Origin: Atrina japonica
Taxonomy: Eukaryota; Mollusca; Bivalvia; Pterioida; Pinnidae
Assembly: GCA_030159075.1 (NCBI GenBank)
Contig: BROG01000550.1
Coordinates: forward strand, 441,374 to 505,373
DNA: 64,000 bases
Direction of reading: 5' to 3'
This document shows, in pieces, positions 13,157 through 25,684 of this stretch (positions are counted from its first letter, which is position 1; each line of letters opens with the position of its first letter). The notes below the pieces were generated by a model. That model ran no database searches and was not told where the DNA came from. It saw only the letters and a program-made list of their open reading frames with translations. Position numbers and translations under genes: made by a program.

Positions 13157-14074
13157 TATTTGAAAGAGTGTATAAATTTAAGAAAAAAACACATTGTTTT
13201 AAATTGACAGGGCTTGTTTCGTTGTATCCAATGTAATGTTTTAAGACGGGTGTTTTATCTGCGTCGATATATTTTCTATTCTATTAACTGTTTGGAATTC
13301 TGCCATTGAGTGGGATCAAAACTCGAAAGGTATCTCAATTAAACTATCATATATTGTATCTAATTGAACAAAGTAGGTAATTAAAGGAATATCAGATCTA
13401 ACAATAAGACAAAAAATGAATATGCTATGTAGCAAACTATAGATAGATCTACGTCATTTCTAATTTGTCATTTTCCGAAAACATGCAGTAAAATCTAATG
13501 TAGAACGAAAGTGGGAAAAGGTGTTATTGCAGTTACTAAATGCACATATGGTAAAAGGGGGGGAGAAGATGTCATTCACATTTTGTTACATTTTAAATGT
13601 ATTTTTTCACGTTTAACATCGTTTCTGGTAAATATTTAAAAATCCCAGATACCGAAGTATAAATCTTCATGGTGTCCATGATACATATACAAAAGCTGGG
13701 AAATATTGGACAATATTGGATCAAATCACCAGGACATCTGTGTTGAAAATTACACTTGTTCAAGTTAATTTTAGTCAAATAACGATGAAAGTTCACACTT
13801 TTTTGAAAACTGTGTGTTTACAAAAAGTTGGTATAAAAAACTACTGATTTAAATCTATTTATAGAACAAGATAATTCCATGTTCTAAAATTAATCATGAT
13901 TAGCACATAAAGGAATGTATATTGCAAAATACAAATAAGTCTTGAGTCTTGAGCACCGTTTAGATTTGCTTCAAAAGATGAACTATCGATTTGAAATATA
14001 CGATTGAATGTCTCTCAATAGAAGCATGATCTACGGAAACCCATAAGAGTCACTGGAAAAAATATGTATTAATT

Positions 14075-14200
14075 ACAACATAACTATGTCGAAAATAAGA
14101 CATAACTAAGCCGAAATTACGACATAACTAAGTCGAAATATAACGACATAAGTAAACTATGCCGAATTTACGACATAACGATTTGGAAATTCCGACATGG
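14075..14200. repeat. ~20-bp minisatellite
   Basis: Units around 'acgacataactaagtcgaaa'. The A2 counterpart is at about 19920-20045. Confidence 0.75.
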
Positions 14201-14671
14201 CACTAACTGTAACGATATTTCTACAATAGAGCTACATAAGCCGTGTGGGACCAAACACAGGGCATATAAAATTACAGATCAAAATTAATACTAAATGACA
14301 CTTTTCAGGAATAAATGTTTAAAATAATAACCCTATTAAACGATATTAAAGTGATATAAGCTGTCACAATGATTATTTTTGTCCTCTGAAATATAGTAGT
14401 CGAAGTTATGATAAATTATGTGTTCAAATACATTATCAAACACGTAAAACGTTGTAAAAGATCTTTTCGAAGTTATTTGTTTTATTAGAATTTATTTTTT
14501 CCGTACCTTAAAAATCCAGCTGTATTTCCGTATGCAATGACCTTTTAGATAAACCCTTTCGCCATATCAAATGTACTTCGTAATTCGGTCAGAGGATCTC
14601 GGTCCTTTACGCGCTCGGACTATGTGAAAGTCGGCCGATTTTTATGTGTTTTACATCTATTTTAAAATACA

Positions 14672-14770
14672 GGACCCGGTTGCACAACAAAATTAATCTA
14701 CAGTTAACCCATTGCTTTAACATTGGTTAACTTCACGTTAAATTTAACGAACTGTTGTGCAACTGGGTCC
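14672..14770. mobile_element. 99-bp palindromic MITE
   Basis: Left end 'ggacccggttgcacaaca' and right end 'tgttgtgcaactgggtcc' are inverted (17 of 18 match). An inner 'gttaaccc...ggttaac' pair extends the hairpin. It also occurs in A2 at 20519-20617. Confidence 0.85.
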
Positions 14771-15330
14771 AGGACGTTATTTTCATCGGAAAGTGCATGT
14801 ATTATGTAAAATATATGCTTTTCAACGCTATTTTAAATACCTGAAGAAAATCGGGTGAAAATATGAATAAATATCGATCTTTAAAGTTACCCTGAATGCT
14901 GACATTGACAAAATGAAAACAATATAACCGGGGAAAATATGCGTACCTCACGTTTTACAATCGTGCCGCCATGTCCAGTGGAGTTGGGCAGTTCATGATC
15001 ATGTGTCAAGAATGATAAAGCCGAGAATGCAGTGGAGGAGTTAAAAATGGATCGATATTACCCGATATACTCAGCACGTGGATAATTTCAAAACGAATGT
15101 TAATACTGATAGGCTAATTTCCTGGCGCAAAGTTGAATATTGGCCGCTAGGGTTGCCACCAGTGGCGCAGTTGATGACGTCATCAGAATGCTGGCTAATA
15201 ATGAAATCACATATTGGAAATTAGAAGTATACTGAAAACATTGTGAGGTCTGTGATGTGTGGCAACGTCTTGTATGATATTACATATGTATCTTCTATCT
15301 GTCATATTCTCAGATCACACATGCTTAACA

Positions 15331-15409
15331 ATGTATTCACCCTTAAAGAAACATTTGGACCTAACTGTCTATGATTTTAGTAGAGCTCATTGTTTTTCAA
15401 GGGTAAATA
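15331..15409. mobile_element. Degenerate MITE (A2 copy of 8222-8302)
   Basis: Same core 'aagaaacatttggacctaac' and worn right end as the A1 copy. Its start reads 'ttcacccttaaag', slightly closer to the family than A1. Confidence 0.5.
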
Positions 15410-15987
15410 AGTTGTACCACAATTTTGTTCCTTTTCCACAATTTTTATTAAGTTTGAATTAATTTTCCCAATTTAAAATTGTAGTGTATATTTTATTCTA
15501 AACATTTAAGACAAGAAATGATATACATATGACTGCAATAAGAATACGTTTTGTATTTTCCTATAATCTTGATGGAAAAAATTTCAAATTTGTAGATTTT
15601 ATCGAACTTACTGGAGCTTATATAGACATGGTTGGCAAATAACTACCACATAATCTAGAAAGCAGTTGGTCACCCTCATCACAGACAAAAGTTTAATTCT
15701 AGCTTATGTGATGATTTTAAAATTGGATTTCATAGTAGCTTTATCTTGGCATTGCTGTGCAAGAATATAATGGATTATTGACTCATATAAGGTAGTCAGT
15801 ATTAAATCTATAGAGGTTTTAGATTTTAGATTTAGGTTGTACAATCATAGCATAGCCATTGTTATTTTTATTTCATACGAGAAACTATTACATATTGCTA
15901 TCTAAGTAGATATGCACATGAGCGGTAAATGACAGTAGCTTTATACATCACACCTTTTATCAGCAGATATATGTATACCGGTAATGA

Positions 15988-16029
<42 letters not shown>

Positions 16030-16728
16030 TTATTTTTATTTTCTATTGGCACTAAATTATTTAAAATATTGCCTTGTGACTTAAAATAGGGAAATAATGG
16101 TAAAAAATAAAATGAGGAGGAATACAATGTCAATAGACCAGTAAAATGATTCTTTTTTTATTTGGTTTCATGTAGTATTGTTATTAGATAGAAAATTTAT
16201 CTCTGTATTCTTAAACATCTGAAATATAAAGAATTATACAGAGAAAGTTTTTGTTATGTGCATTTTGTTTTGAAGTGTAACATATTTTCATTTTGTTTAA
16301 AAATTTTTTTTATTTAAGCTGAATTATATAAACCTACATGGATTACAAAAACTTGAATATTTACTTCCAAATCATTGCTATATAGGGACTTCTGGGATTC
16401 TGTAATAAACACACACAAGGGTTTTCATATGATAAAATTTATTTAAACTTTCAAAATTATAACATATATACACATGTGTAAACGTGAATTATTTTGATTT
16501 TAGCATTTATAAAAGTATGGAGATTCGCTATCATACACACAGAATATTTTATGGTTTTTTTTTCTAGACACCTTACATAGTGATTTAAATTATACTTTAC
16601 ACTTCCGTTATTGTTAAATTATATCGCCTTGTATTCTGCACATTTTGCAATAAAAGATCTTGAATGATATTATTGTTGTGTCATTTATGCAAAGATGGTT
16701 GGCGTAAGTAATAACAGGCTTAACGCCT

Positions 16729-17685
16729 TTAGATGAAAAATACAATACCCATTCCAATAGATGAAAGAAGTATCCACAGAGCGGTAGTTGAAATTATAAT
16801 ACCCGTGCTGCTGATAGAGTGCAGTTCCACACCCGTAACGATACATGAATGTGCTAAACAAAAACTGAAAGTGCTATACACAGACCGGTAGAAGAAGGTG
16901 CTATACAAAGACCGGTAGAAGAAGGTGCTGTACAAAGACCGATTGAAGATTTTGCTATACTCATAGCGGTAGATGAAATTTTCCTATCCGTGCTGATAGA
17001 GTACAGTTCAGTTTCCATAACGATACATGAATGCTAAATCCGTCACGATACATGAAAGTGCTAAAAACAAACTGATAGATGAAGGTGCTATACCTATACA
17101 GATAGATGAAGGTGCTTTACTCATACGGATAGATAAAGGTGCCATACCCAAACCAATGGATGAAGGTATTATACCCATACGGATAGATGATGGCGCTATA
17201 CTCATACCGATAGGTGAAAGAATTATACCTATACGGACAGATAAAGGTGCTATATTGTATGATTCACATAAGATGGCGGGGCTTTGTAATCTTTTGATTA
17301 TTAAAGGGTGATTCTACTCACTTTTCGGTTATGAGAGCTGCACGAGAAAAACGCTTTATTCCTCACTGGATACTATCGTATTTATGGTGATAAGTAGCAA
17401 CGATTTCTCTAGTCAGTGTAATTTTAATGCTTTGATTTATTACCTAAAATTTAAACTTGTCCAGGTCAAAAAAGGGTTCATAAGACTCCACCCCGCCAGG
17501 TTATCGGGAATTGACTATACCCCATATAGATAGATAAAGTTGCTATACCCAATACGGATATATGATGGTGCCATACCCGAACCGATAGATGAAGTTATTA
17601 TACTCATACGGATGGATGAAGGCATTATACCCATACGGATAGATGAAGGTGCTATACCCTTACCAATAGATAGGGCATAGTACTC
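16729..17685. repeat. ~30-bp minisatellite (copy in A2)
   Basis: Same array as 10997-11822. The open frame 17027-17311 (94 codons) differs by very few residues from its A1 partner. A ~100-bp segment at 17351-17451, absent from A1, splits the array. Confidence 0.8.
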
Positions 17686-18375
17686 ATGCCGTTGAAAGTG
17701 CTGTATCCACGCTGATGGGTGTTTTAACATGCTGTAATTACAGTAATAAGCGTTGCGAGTGTTGCAATATAACGCTGACAGATACTGGGCATATACTATA
17801 ACTACGCTATGTGGATATTGTACCCACGCTGATATGTAGTAAACGTCACGTTGATAATGATATGATGGTGACTAAGAAGAGAGTTGAAAAACACCATAGA
17901 TCTAGTGCTTAATCAAACAGATTGTATTGCTGACCTATACATGTATTCATCAAACTGATATGAAATTTCTTCATCTGATATTTGTTTTATTTTATCTCAC
18001 GGATATATCACAAAAGATCAAATTAATGGTAGTAGGTTTGATTATGAGAAATATTACTAAATTCATGCTCGTTTTCACGGAATAAGAGACAGCAAGTACA
18101 AAATGACAACGATTGTCATTCACTTGCATGGTTATCCATGTTTAAAAGAAGTTTCCATGCTAAATGTATATCACGTTTCAACTTCTTGGATTTTGATTAG
18201 TTGAATGCATGCTACCTTACATATCTAATCTTCTTACAACGGTAGACTTTACCTGGCGACCGCCATTATTCTTAAACGACCACTTTTCCAGCGGTTACTC
18301 CCCATGGCGTTTTCTTGCTAACTAACATGCACACAAAGTCGAAATTTTATTTAAGACCACCATACATATATAGTT

Positions 18376-18463
18376 TAAATCATTCACCCTTAAAGACACA
18401 TTTGGACTGGTCTAGGTCATTGATTTACATTGAGTCCATTGATTTTCAGAGGTTGATGAGTTA
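18376..18463. mobile_element. MITE, family 'taactcatt-cacccct' (A2 copy)
   Basis: Same insertion as 12565-12652, with nearly identical sequence. Confidence 0.7.
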
Positions 18464-18552
18464 ACTGAAAGCTAAATGTCAAGTATAGGTTGGTAAAATA
18501 ATTCTATATAATAACTTACATTTTCATGAATTAGAAAATTTGGACCAGTTTT

Positions 18553-18760
18553 ATGCAGGGAGGGTTACGTTACCTACCACGCCCGCCGGGACCTCGAGTT
18601 TGACTAAGTATCAACCGAAAGAACCATAACTTTCACTCCTCCTCGAGCCGAGCACTTGGTGAGGAGTCACTTACTACCATATCTAAACTTTGGTACGACC
18701 TGGAGTTGAACACTAGATTGCTTAATCACTGCAAACGGTCCTAGTATTAGAAGAATCTGG
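18553..18760 (-). mobile_element. tRNA-derived SINE-like element (A2 copy)
   Basis: Partner of the element at 12755-12965, with the same minus-strand order: B-box-like segment, 'gtgctcggctcgagg', 'ccgaggtcccgg'. It has a short deletion near the plus-strand left end relative to A1. Confidence 0.6.
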
Positions 18761-18789
18761 ATTCTATTTCATCAAATAGATAACTATGT

Positions 18790-18939
18790 CATAGGCGTCG
18801 GAAACGGGGGGTATCTCCAACTTTTTTTGTAAAGATAGACATAGGTGTTGAAAATTCGGGCTAATCCCCAGACGTTTCTGGCGTGTGTGTGTTTTAAGTT
18901 GGTTTAGCCCCCCCTTTCATTTTCCTTCCGACGCCTATG
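18790..18939. mobile_element. MITE with 'cataggcgtcggaa' ends (A2 copy)
   Basis: Same element as 12993-13156, with a shorter C homopolymer. Confidence 0.8.
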
Positions 18940-20518
18940 TATGTTTTACCAAATATTTGAAAGAGTGTACAATAAGGAAAAATACATTGTTTTAAATTAA
19001 CAGGGCTTGTTTCGTTGTATCCAATGTAATGTTGTAAGGCGGGTGTTTTATCTGCGTCGATATAATTTCTACATGTATTCTATTAACTTTACTAGTACTT
19101 GTTTGGAATTCTGCCATTGAGTCGGATCAAAACTCGGAAGGTATCTCAATTAAACTATCATATATTGTATCTAATTGAACAAAGTAGGTAATTAAAGGAA
19201 TATCAGATCTAACAATAAGACAAAAAATAAATATGCTATGTAGCAAACTATAGATAGATCTACGTCATTTCTAATTTGTCATTTTCCGAAAACATGCAGT
19301 AAAATCTAATGTAGAACGAAAGTGGGAAAAGGTGTTATTGCAGTTACTAAATGCACATATGGTTAAAGGGGGGGGGGGGGAGAGAAGATGTCATTCACAT
19401 TTTGTTACATTTTAAATGTATCTTTTCACGTTTAACATTGTTTCTGGTAAATATTAAAAAATCCCGGATACCAAAGTATAAATCTTCATGGTGTCCATGA
19501 TACATATACAAAAGCTGGGAAATATTGGACAATATTGGATCAAATCACCAGGACATCTGTGTTGAAAATTACACTTGTTCAAGTTAATTTTAGTCAAATA
19601 ACGATGAAAGTTCACACTTTTTTGAAAACTGTGTGTTTACAAAAAGCTGGTATAAAAAACTATTGATTCGAAAGATGTTATTTAAATCTATTTATAGAAC
19701 AAGATAATTCCATGTTCTAAAATTAATCATGATTAGCACATAAAGGAATGTATATTGCAAAATACAAATGAGCACGTTTAGATTTGCTTCAAAAGATGAA
19801 CTATCGATTTGAAATATACGATTGAATGTCTCTCAATAGAAGCATAGAATCCCGTTTTCTAAAATTTATCATGATCTACGGAAACCTATAAGAGTCACTG
19901 GAAAAAATATGTATTAATTACAACATAACTATGTCGAAAATAAGACATAACTAAGCCGAAATTACGAGATAACTAAGTCGAAATATAACGACATCAGTAA
20001 ACTATGTCGAATTTACGACATAACGATTTGGAAATTCCGACATGGCACTAACTGTAACGATATTTCTACAATAGAGCTACATAAGCTGTGTGGGACCAAA
20101 CACAGGGCATATAAAATTACAGATCAAAATTAATACTAAATGACACTTTTCAGGAATAAATGTTTAAAACAATAACCCTATTAAACGATATTAAAGTGAT
20201 ATAAGCTGTCACAATGATTATTTTTGTCCTCTGAAATATAGTAGTCGAGGTTATGATAAATTATGTGTTCAAATACATTATCAAACACGTAAAACGTTGT
20301 AAAAGATCTTTTCGAAGTTATTTGTTTTATTAGAATTTATTTTTTCCGTACCTTAAAAAATCCAGATGTATTTCAGTATGCAATGACCTTTTAGATAAAC
20401 CCTTTCGCCATATCAAATGTACTTCGTAATTCGGTCAGAGGATCTCGGTCCTTTACGCGCTCGGGCTTTGTGAAAGTCGACCGATTTTTATGTGTTTTAC
20501 ATCTATTTTTAAAATACA

Positions 20519-20617
20519 GGACCCGGTTGCACAACAAAATTAATCTACAGTTAACCCATTGCTTTAACATTGGTTAACTTCACGTTAAATTTAACGAACT
20601 GTTGTGCAACTGGGTCC
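20519..20617. mobile_element. 99-bp palindromic MITE (A2 copy)
   Basis: Same hairpin as 14672-14770. Confidence 0.85.
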
Positions 20618-21240
20618 AGGACGTTATTTTCATCGGAAAGTGCATGTATTATGTAAAATATATGCTTTTCAACGCCATTTTAAATACCTGAAGAAAATCG
20701 GATGAAAATATGAATAAATATCGATCTTTAAAGTTACCCTGAATGCTGACATTGACAAAATAAAAACAATATAACCGGGAAAAATATGCGTACCTCACGT
20801 TTTACAATCGTGCCGCCATGTCCAGTGGAGTTGGGCAGTTCATGATAATGTGTCAAGAATGATAAAGCCGAGAATGCAGTGGATGAGATAAAAATGGATC
20901 GATATTACCCGATATACTCAGCACGTGGATAATTTCAAAACGAATGTTAATACTGATAGGCTAATTTCCTGGCGCAAAGTTGAATATTTGCCGCTAGGGT
21001 TGCCACCAGTGGCGCAGTTGATGACGTCATCAGAATGCTGGCTTCTGAGTGGTCAATTCAAAGGAAGCCGCCTGTGACGTCATAATCGGAAGTGTGTCAT
21101 ACCGGAAGTAGAGTCATACTGGAAGTTCGTCATACCGGAAATGAGGTTATGTAGTCATGGCAATAAGGAGAAAAAGGCAATCGTTGAGCTTGGAGGCGTG
21201 TATTTCCGTATCGACCATCAAACTACTTGAACGACAGTAG

Positions 21241-21378
21241 TTATAGGCAGCTCCATAGCACGTTTTTGAAATTTTGCCGGTAGGGTGCGCCACTGGTGGC
21301 ACTGTTTGATGACGTCATCAGAGTACTGGCTTCTGATTGGAAAAATTTCAAAAATGTGCTATAGTATTGCCTATGACG
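21241..21378. repeat. Hairpin repeat 1 centred on TGATGACGTCATCA
   Basis: 'ataggcagctccatagcacg' at the left is the imperfect complement of 'gtgctatagtattgcctat' at the right. The central palindrome contains the CRE word. It may be a MITE. Confidence 0.7.
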
Positions 21379-21400
21379 TTTGGAGGCGTGTCTATGAGTA

Positions 21401-21544
21401 GTTATAGGCAGCTCCATGGTGTGCCATTTGAATTTTGCCGCCAGGGGGCGCTTTTTAACGGTTTTTGATGACGTCATCAGAATACTGGCTTCTGATTGGT
21501 CAATTCAAATGGCACACCATGGAGCCGCCTGTGACGTCATAACC
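21401..21544. repeat. Hairpin repeat 2 centred on TGATGACGTCATCA
   Basis: 'ggctccatggtgtgcc' type sequence at the left pairs with 'ggcacaccatggagcc' at the right. The left arm also contains 'ccgccagggggcgct' (21437-21451), which resembles the CTCF core motif. It is a sister of hairpin 1. Confidence 0.75.
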
Positions 21545-22019
21545 GGAAGTGCGTCATACCGGAAGTGAGGTCATACCGGAAGTGAGGTCATGTTGTCATG
21601 GCAATAAGGAGAAAGAGCCAATCGTTGAGCTTGGAGGCGTGTCTATGACCGGAAGTGGAAGGTTGTGGGGGCGGCCATCTTGGCTAAGGAGCCAATGAGA
21701 GCCTTCGTTACAAGAGGTTGGGGTCACGAGAGGTCACGTGAGTTTGCGAGAAGTCAACGGGAAGAGAGAGAAGTTGGGTTTTTCCAGTTTTGAGCTGAGA
21801 GTGAATCTATTTTTAGAACCGAAACTTTGGGTTTTTCCAGTTTTGAGCTGAGAGTGAATCTATTTTTAGAACCGAAACTTTGGGTTTTTCCAGGTTTGTG
21901 AAACCAGCAGTTGGTGGCGCCACCGTCGGTAAGAGTTGTGTATCATGCGCATGCGCAAGAAGCGATAGGCCGAGCTCGAGTCAAGCTTGAACTAAGACTT
22001 GTACTGAGGCTTGTAGAGT

Positions 22020-22138
22020 GACGAGTATGTACAAAGGGAGATCACTCTGTATAGACTTTACAGGTGAAACAAAGGGAGATTACTCTGTATAGCTTGTATG
22101 AGTAGGACTAAAGGGAGATCACTCTGTATAGACTGTAT
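22020..22138. repeat. ~50-bp minisatellite 'acaaagggagatcactctgt'
   Basis: Three units, immediately left of duplication unit B1. A longer array of the same family occurs at about 42700-42985, just after unit B2. Confidence 0.8.
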
Positions 22139-22984
22139 GGTTATGTGGAAATGGTTTTATCTTTAAAGGGACATTATTTATATTTTCTAGGGTATACAAT
22201 GAGAGGTTTTTGATATTACCATACAAAACCTCCTGTTGAAATGATTTATGATATTTATATTATACATGTACCTCTCATCAAGTATAATCTGTTTCTATTG
22301 TATATATGGTCCCATTTTATATCGACCTATTCTCTGTATTTTTGAAAATCCCCATGCACCTTTCTGTTTGGAAGCATATTATTACCTAAAAATCATTCCA
22401 GTGTAACATGAAAATTTGATCCGCCGTAGAAATGCTACCCGGAGTCTATGATAAAAATCCTGGGTCACATTTCTACGATAGAAATCTTACCCGGGTAGCG
22501 GTAGATAATTGACCCGCTTCAACATTTTTGTTAGTCACCCGTGAAAAATGACCCCAATAGATAAATACACCCTATATTTTAAGTTCATATAGCTTGCATG
22601 TAGCTCACAGAGAAACTAGTTAAATTCGCTTTATGTCCCATAGACAGATGTATTTCTCTATGCTACGAAAATAAATACACGACAGCATTAATATTCCTAA
22701 ATATACGCTTTATTTTCCGAAAATGAAAGTTATACGTTTTCAATGGCATGTAGAGCATAAATACATGTATATCAGTTTTCCGAAAATGGATTTCCGTTGC
22801 TGTTACGCGATAACGAAAGAGGTTGTTCTATTTTTAGAGATATACACTACTAATTTGATTTTGTTGAGTAAATATTTAAATTAAGTTACAATTATACAAG
22901 TATGTAATCAAATGCATATATATTGTTAATATATTTAAGTTAGTCGTTCTTAACAGTATCATATGAAATAACACCCATTTGTAC

Positions 22985-23564
22985 CTTGTAACTGACTTGC
23001 AGGGACAGGGTCATACCTTCGCCCTCTGTATATGACCGTGTGCATTATGTAGCCAGTGATGGCGTCTACGAGCATCCATAATTTTACGCCGAATTTTGAG
23101 TGCTTACTTGGAATGAACTGAATTATCTCTGATCTATTTTTTGATCCAATAAGTGATTCGTCGATGCTCCAGTTTGCTTGTGGTGTAAAATATCATTTGA
23201 ATTGCATGTTTATATGATCTAGAAATGGTTTTATTTTTGCCACTGGACAGTAGAATGGACTTTCTCGACTGGGAATTTTTGAATTGTCTACCACATGAAA
23301 AAATCTAAGAATATTTTGAAATCTGTTTCTAGTCATTATCTTTCCAAACCAGGGTGTTTTTTGACTTTTAACTGTTGACCAGTACTCTTTTATTGAAGGT
23401 TTTCTTATTAAGCCCATGTTGATAACGATGGCCAAAAACGCCTTGAATTCGTGTGCCGACAACGGCCACCAGTCTCTTGCTCTAGACATTGGTCCAAGTG
23501 TTCTCATATTTCTTTTCATGTAGTTTCGAGCATACCTGTAAAGGAATTGTCGTAACTTTACCAA
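22985..23564 (-). pseudogene. piggyBac-type transposase fragment (DDE_Tnp_1_7), broken
   Basis: The enzyme family cuts and pastes DNA at TTAA. The minus-strand frame from 23564 gives a stretch with the family signature 'EFKAFLAIVINMGLIRKP', 'YWSTVKSQKTPWF' and 'FQNILRFFHVVDN'. An in-frame TGA follows 'HINMQFK' (near 23190). Beyond it the same frame continues with 'NWSIDESLIGSKNR', which holds the first catalytic Asp, and 'LWMLVDAITGY', which holds the second. The frame then reaches the truncated edge near 22985, so the last third, with the remaining acidic residue and any C-terminal Cys-rich domain, is missing. It cannot make an active transposase. Confidence 0.88.
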
Positions 23565-23731
23565 GTATTTTTATTACATTGCAAAATTTATTTCGGTAGC
23601 TGTTCCACAATTAATCTATCATAGACATTCCCATTGCGGAAATCAAGAATTCAAACTAAAAAAGGCGGCCGCGTAGGTAGCCCGTAGGTTCATTAAAATG
23701 TATCATGCACATCTGAATATGGATTCATTCC

Positions 23732-23881
<150 letters not shown>

Positions 23882-25410
23882 TTAGTGCGTGTTGACTTCT
23901 CCGATAGGGGGCGCAACCTCATTTTATTTCAGAAATTTTCTTGGGAGAGACTTGACTTGTTTTGGGTACGTCTCCGATTTGGATATGGCATGGTTTCCAT
24001 AATTATTTTCTTGGGTACGAGTTGACCGATGTCGGGTACGAGTTGACTTCTCCGATTTTGGTAGAACTCAAAAGTTGCCCGTAAATCCTTTCACATCAAA
24101 AATTTACATTTACAATTTTTAGTACCTTTACTACCGAGTATATCACCGATTGGAAATTTGGGATAATTTTAACCATTTTTTGACAAATTGTTAACTTTCT
24201 CTAGGGGAAGAAACCTTAATTTTGGAGGAAATTGAAAACAAATAGTATCACTGCGAATTTAATTTGTTGAAATATATTATTTTCCTGAAATGATTTTTTT
24301 TTTTTTTTTGATAAACATAACTAATACCGTTGGTATTCGATTTCAATTAGAATGTTATCTTACGCCACACGTAACAATTTTCAAATGGAGGTGGCCAATA
24401 TTTAAAGGATGGGAATGAGAACCTGGTTAAAATGTATTGAGGAAAAGACCGTCGACCTTCTGTAATATGGGGGAGGTAGTGAATAGTGATGTCTTTGAGC
24501 CTACCGAATTATTTTCAAATTCATCAGCATCTTTTGAAGCGACCAGAGAGGTAAACGTCGGATTTTTATGTGATGAAACAGCTACTTGTACTGGTATGGT
24601 ATCTATTCTGGGACGAAAAATCGTGTTTTTTTTTTGTTTTTTTTGAAAATATGTTTAGTTCAACTGATCTAATAACTTTGAAATTTTATATCACAATAGG
24701 TTACAGGGAAAGATCCAGGATTTTTTTAAAGGGAGGGTGAGTATTAACCAGAAAAATGCCGAAATATTAACTAAAATCGGGGCAGAATTTCGACCTAGTA
24801 TTCTCCAGACATTGAATTATGCCCTCTTTATCGTTAAAAATATTTTGTTGTTTGATTAATTCGGAAGACCAGTGACTTATTATCTAGCTTCCATATATAT
24901 CAGGTAGCGCCAGAGAAAAGATACCATACCAGTATCATTCGGCAAAGTCAAAAAAAAAAAAAAAAAAAAAAAAAATGTCATAACAAACATTCATTCATTT
25001 CATAAATATTGATAAATATTAACTTAAATTAAATTTCATAGATAGAGTTCTTATCTATTCCTTCCATTTTTCATTCATTCATAAAAAAGTATGATAAGAA
25101 TCGCTCATTTTCAATATTTTCTGATGTTATGAAAAAGCTTTGATCTAGACCTATTACCTGTTTGTCTCCTGAATACATTTTTTCATCAAATTTATGGTGA
25201 AAAATAAATAAAAGTACACAACTGGTCCCGAGTTTGCAGGTGGCATACGTTTGGGTCCTGGCTGCGCCGTAAACGGAAAGGATTCCTCTTGATTTTCCGG
25301 TGGATAAACGCGAACCCACGGAGTCGCCATTACTACACAGTGCGTCGGCGTTTATTGCGTCATGAAGTGAGTGACGTCATAGTGTGTTTGACGTCAACAC
25401 AATTGAAAGA
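23882..25410. other. Interior of the piggyBac remnant without recognisable coding
   Basis: Contains a T run (24296-24309), a 27-A run (24949-24975) and short frames, for example 24437-24646 on plus and 25071-25319 on minus, that I cannot relate to any family. 'gataggggg-cgcaacc' near 23905 resembles a CTCF core. It probably represents the 5' non-coding part of the transposon or nested insertions. Confidence 0.4.
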
Positions 25411-25684
25411 ACGTTAAAATGATTAAAGCCTCAAATGCGGCCCTCTGGCACTCAAAGGAATATAGCTAGGGCCGCAAATGAGGCCCTCTGGCACCCCAAG
25501 GGTTAACAGTATCATGTGATATAACACCCAACACATCAGTGTTTGACTACTTTTTCCCACGCTGTTAATACATCTTTTTGCTCGAAAATAATCTTAATCT
25601 GACGCAACTTTAAATGCACTGCCTCTTCATCACATATATGTGATGAGGTCCAGCATAATGAAATTATATTTTGACGCCCTAGTG

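Larger units (their letters stand above)
8071..15195. repeat. Segmental duplication unit A1
   Basis: Nearly the same sequence recurs at 15198-21042, directly abutting, so this is a tandem duplication of non-coding DNA. A1 keeps a ~1.29-kb stretch (about 8395-9685, including an (AT)n run) that A2 lacks. A2 has ~100 bp (17351-17451) that A1 lacks. The unit begins at 'ataatgaaa' and ends just after 'tgatgacgtcatcagaatgc'. Confidence 0.9.
15198..21042. repeat. Segmental duplication unit A2
   Basis: Tandem partner of 8071-15195, starting 'ataatgaaatcacatattgg'. It lacks the equivalent of 8395-9685. The offset to A1 is about 5.82-5.85 kb after that deletion. Its right edge continues into the CRE/ETS-rich repeat, whereas the right edge of A1 meets the start of A2, which locates the duplication junction at about 15196-15198. 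Confidence 0.9.
21022..21960 (+). promoter_or_regulatory. CpG-richer promoter-like repeat (CRE, ETS, YY1, CCAAT, NRF1 motifs)
   Basis: Seen directly: TGACGTCA at 21022, 21075 and within the two hairpins; the ETS-type word CCGGAAGT at 21102, 21543, 21559, 21576 and 21649; 'gcggccatcttggc' (YY1-type, inverted) at 21671; 'gccaat' at 21691; the NRF1-type palindrome TGCGCATGCGCA at 21946-21957; and a donor-like 'tcg|gtaagag' at 21929. This combination is typical of TATA-less animal promoters. Shorter, diverged copies lie at 34613-34739 and 42403-42680, so it is also a repeat. A ~54-bp tandem duplication lies at about 21775-21895. No first coding exon is recognisable. Confidence 0.5.
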
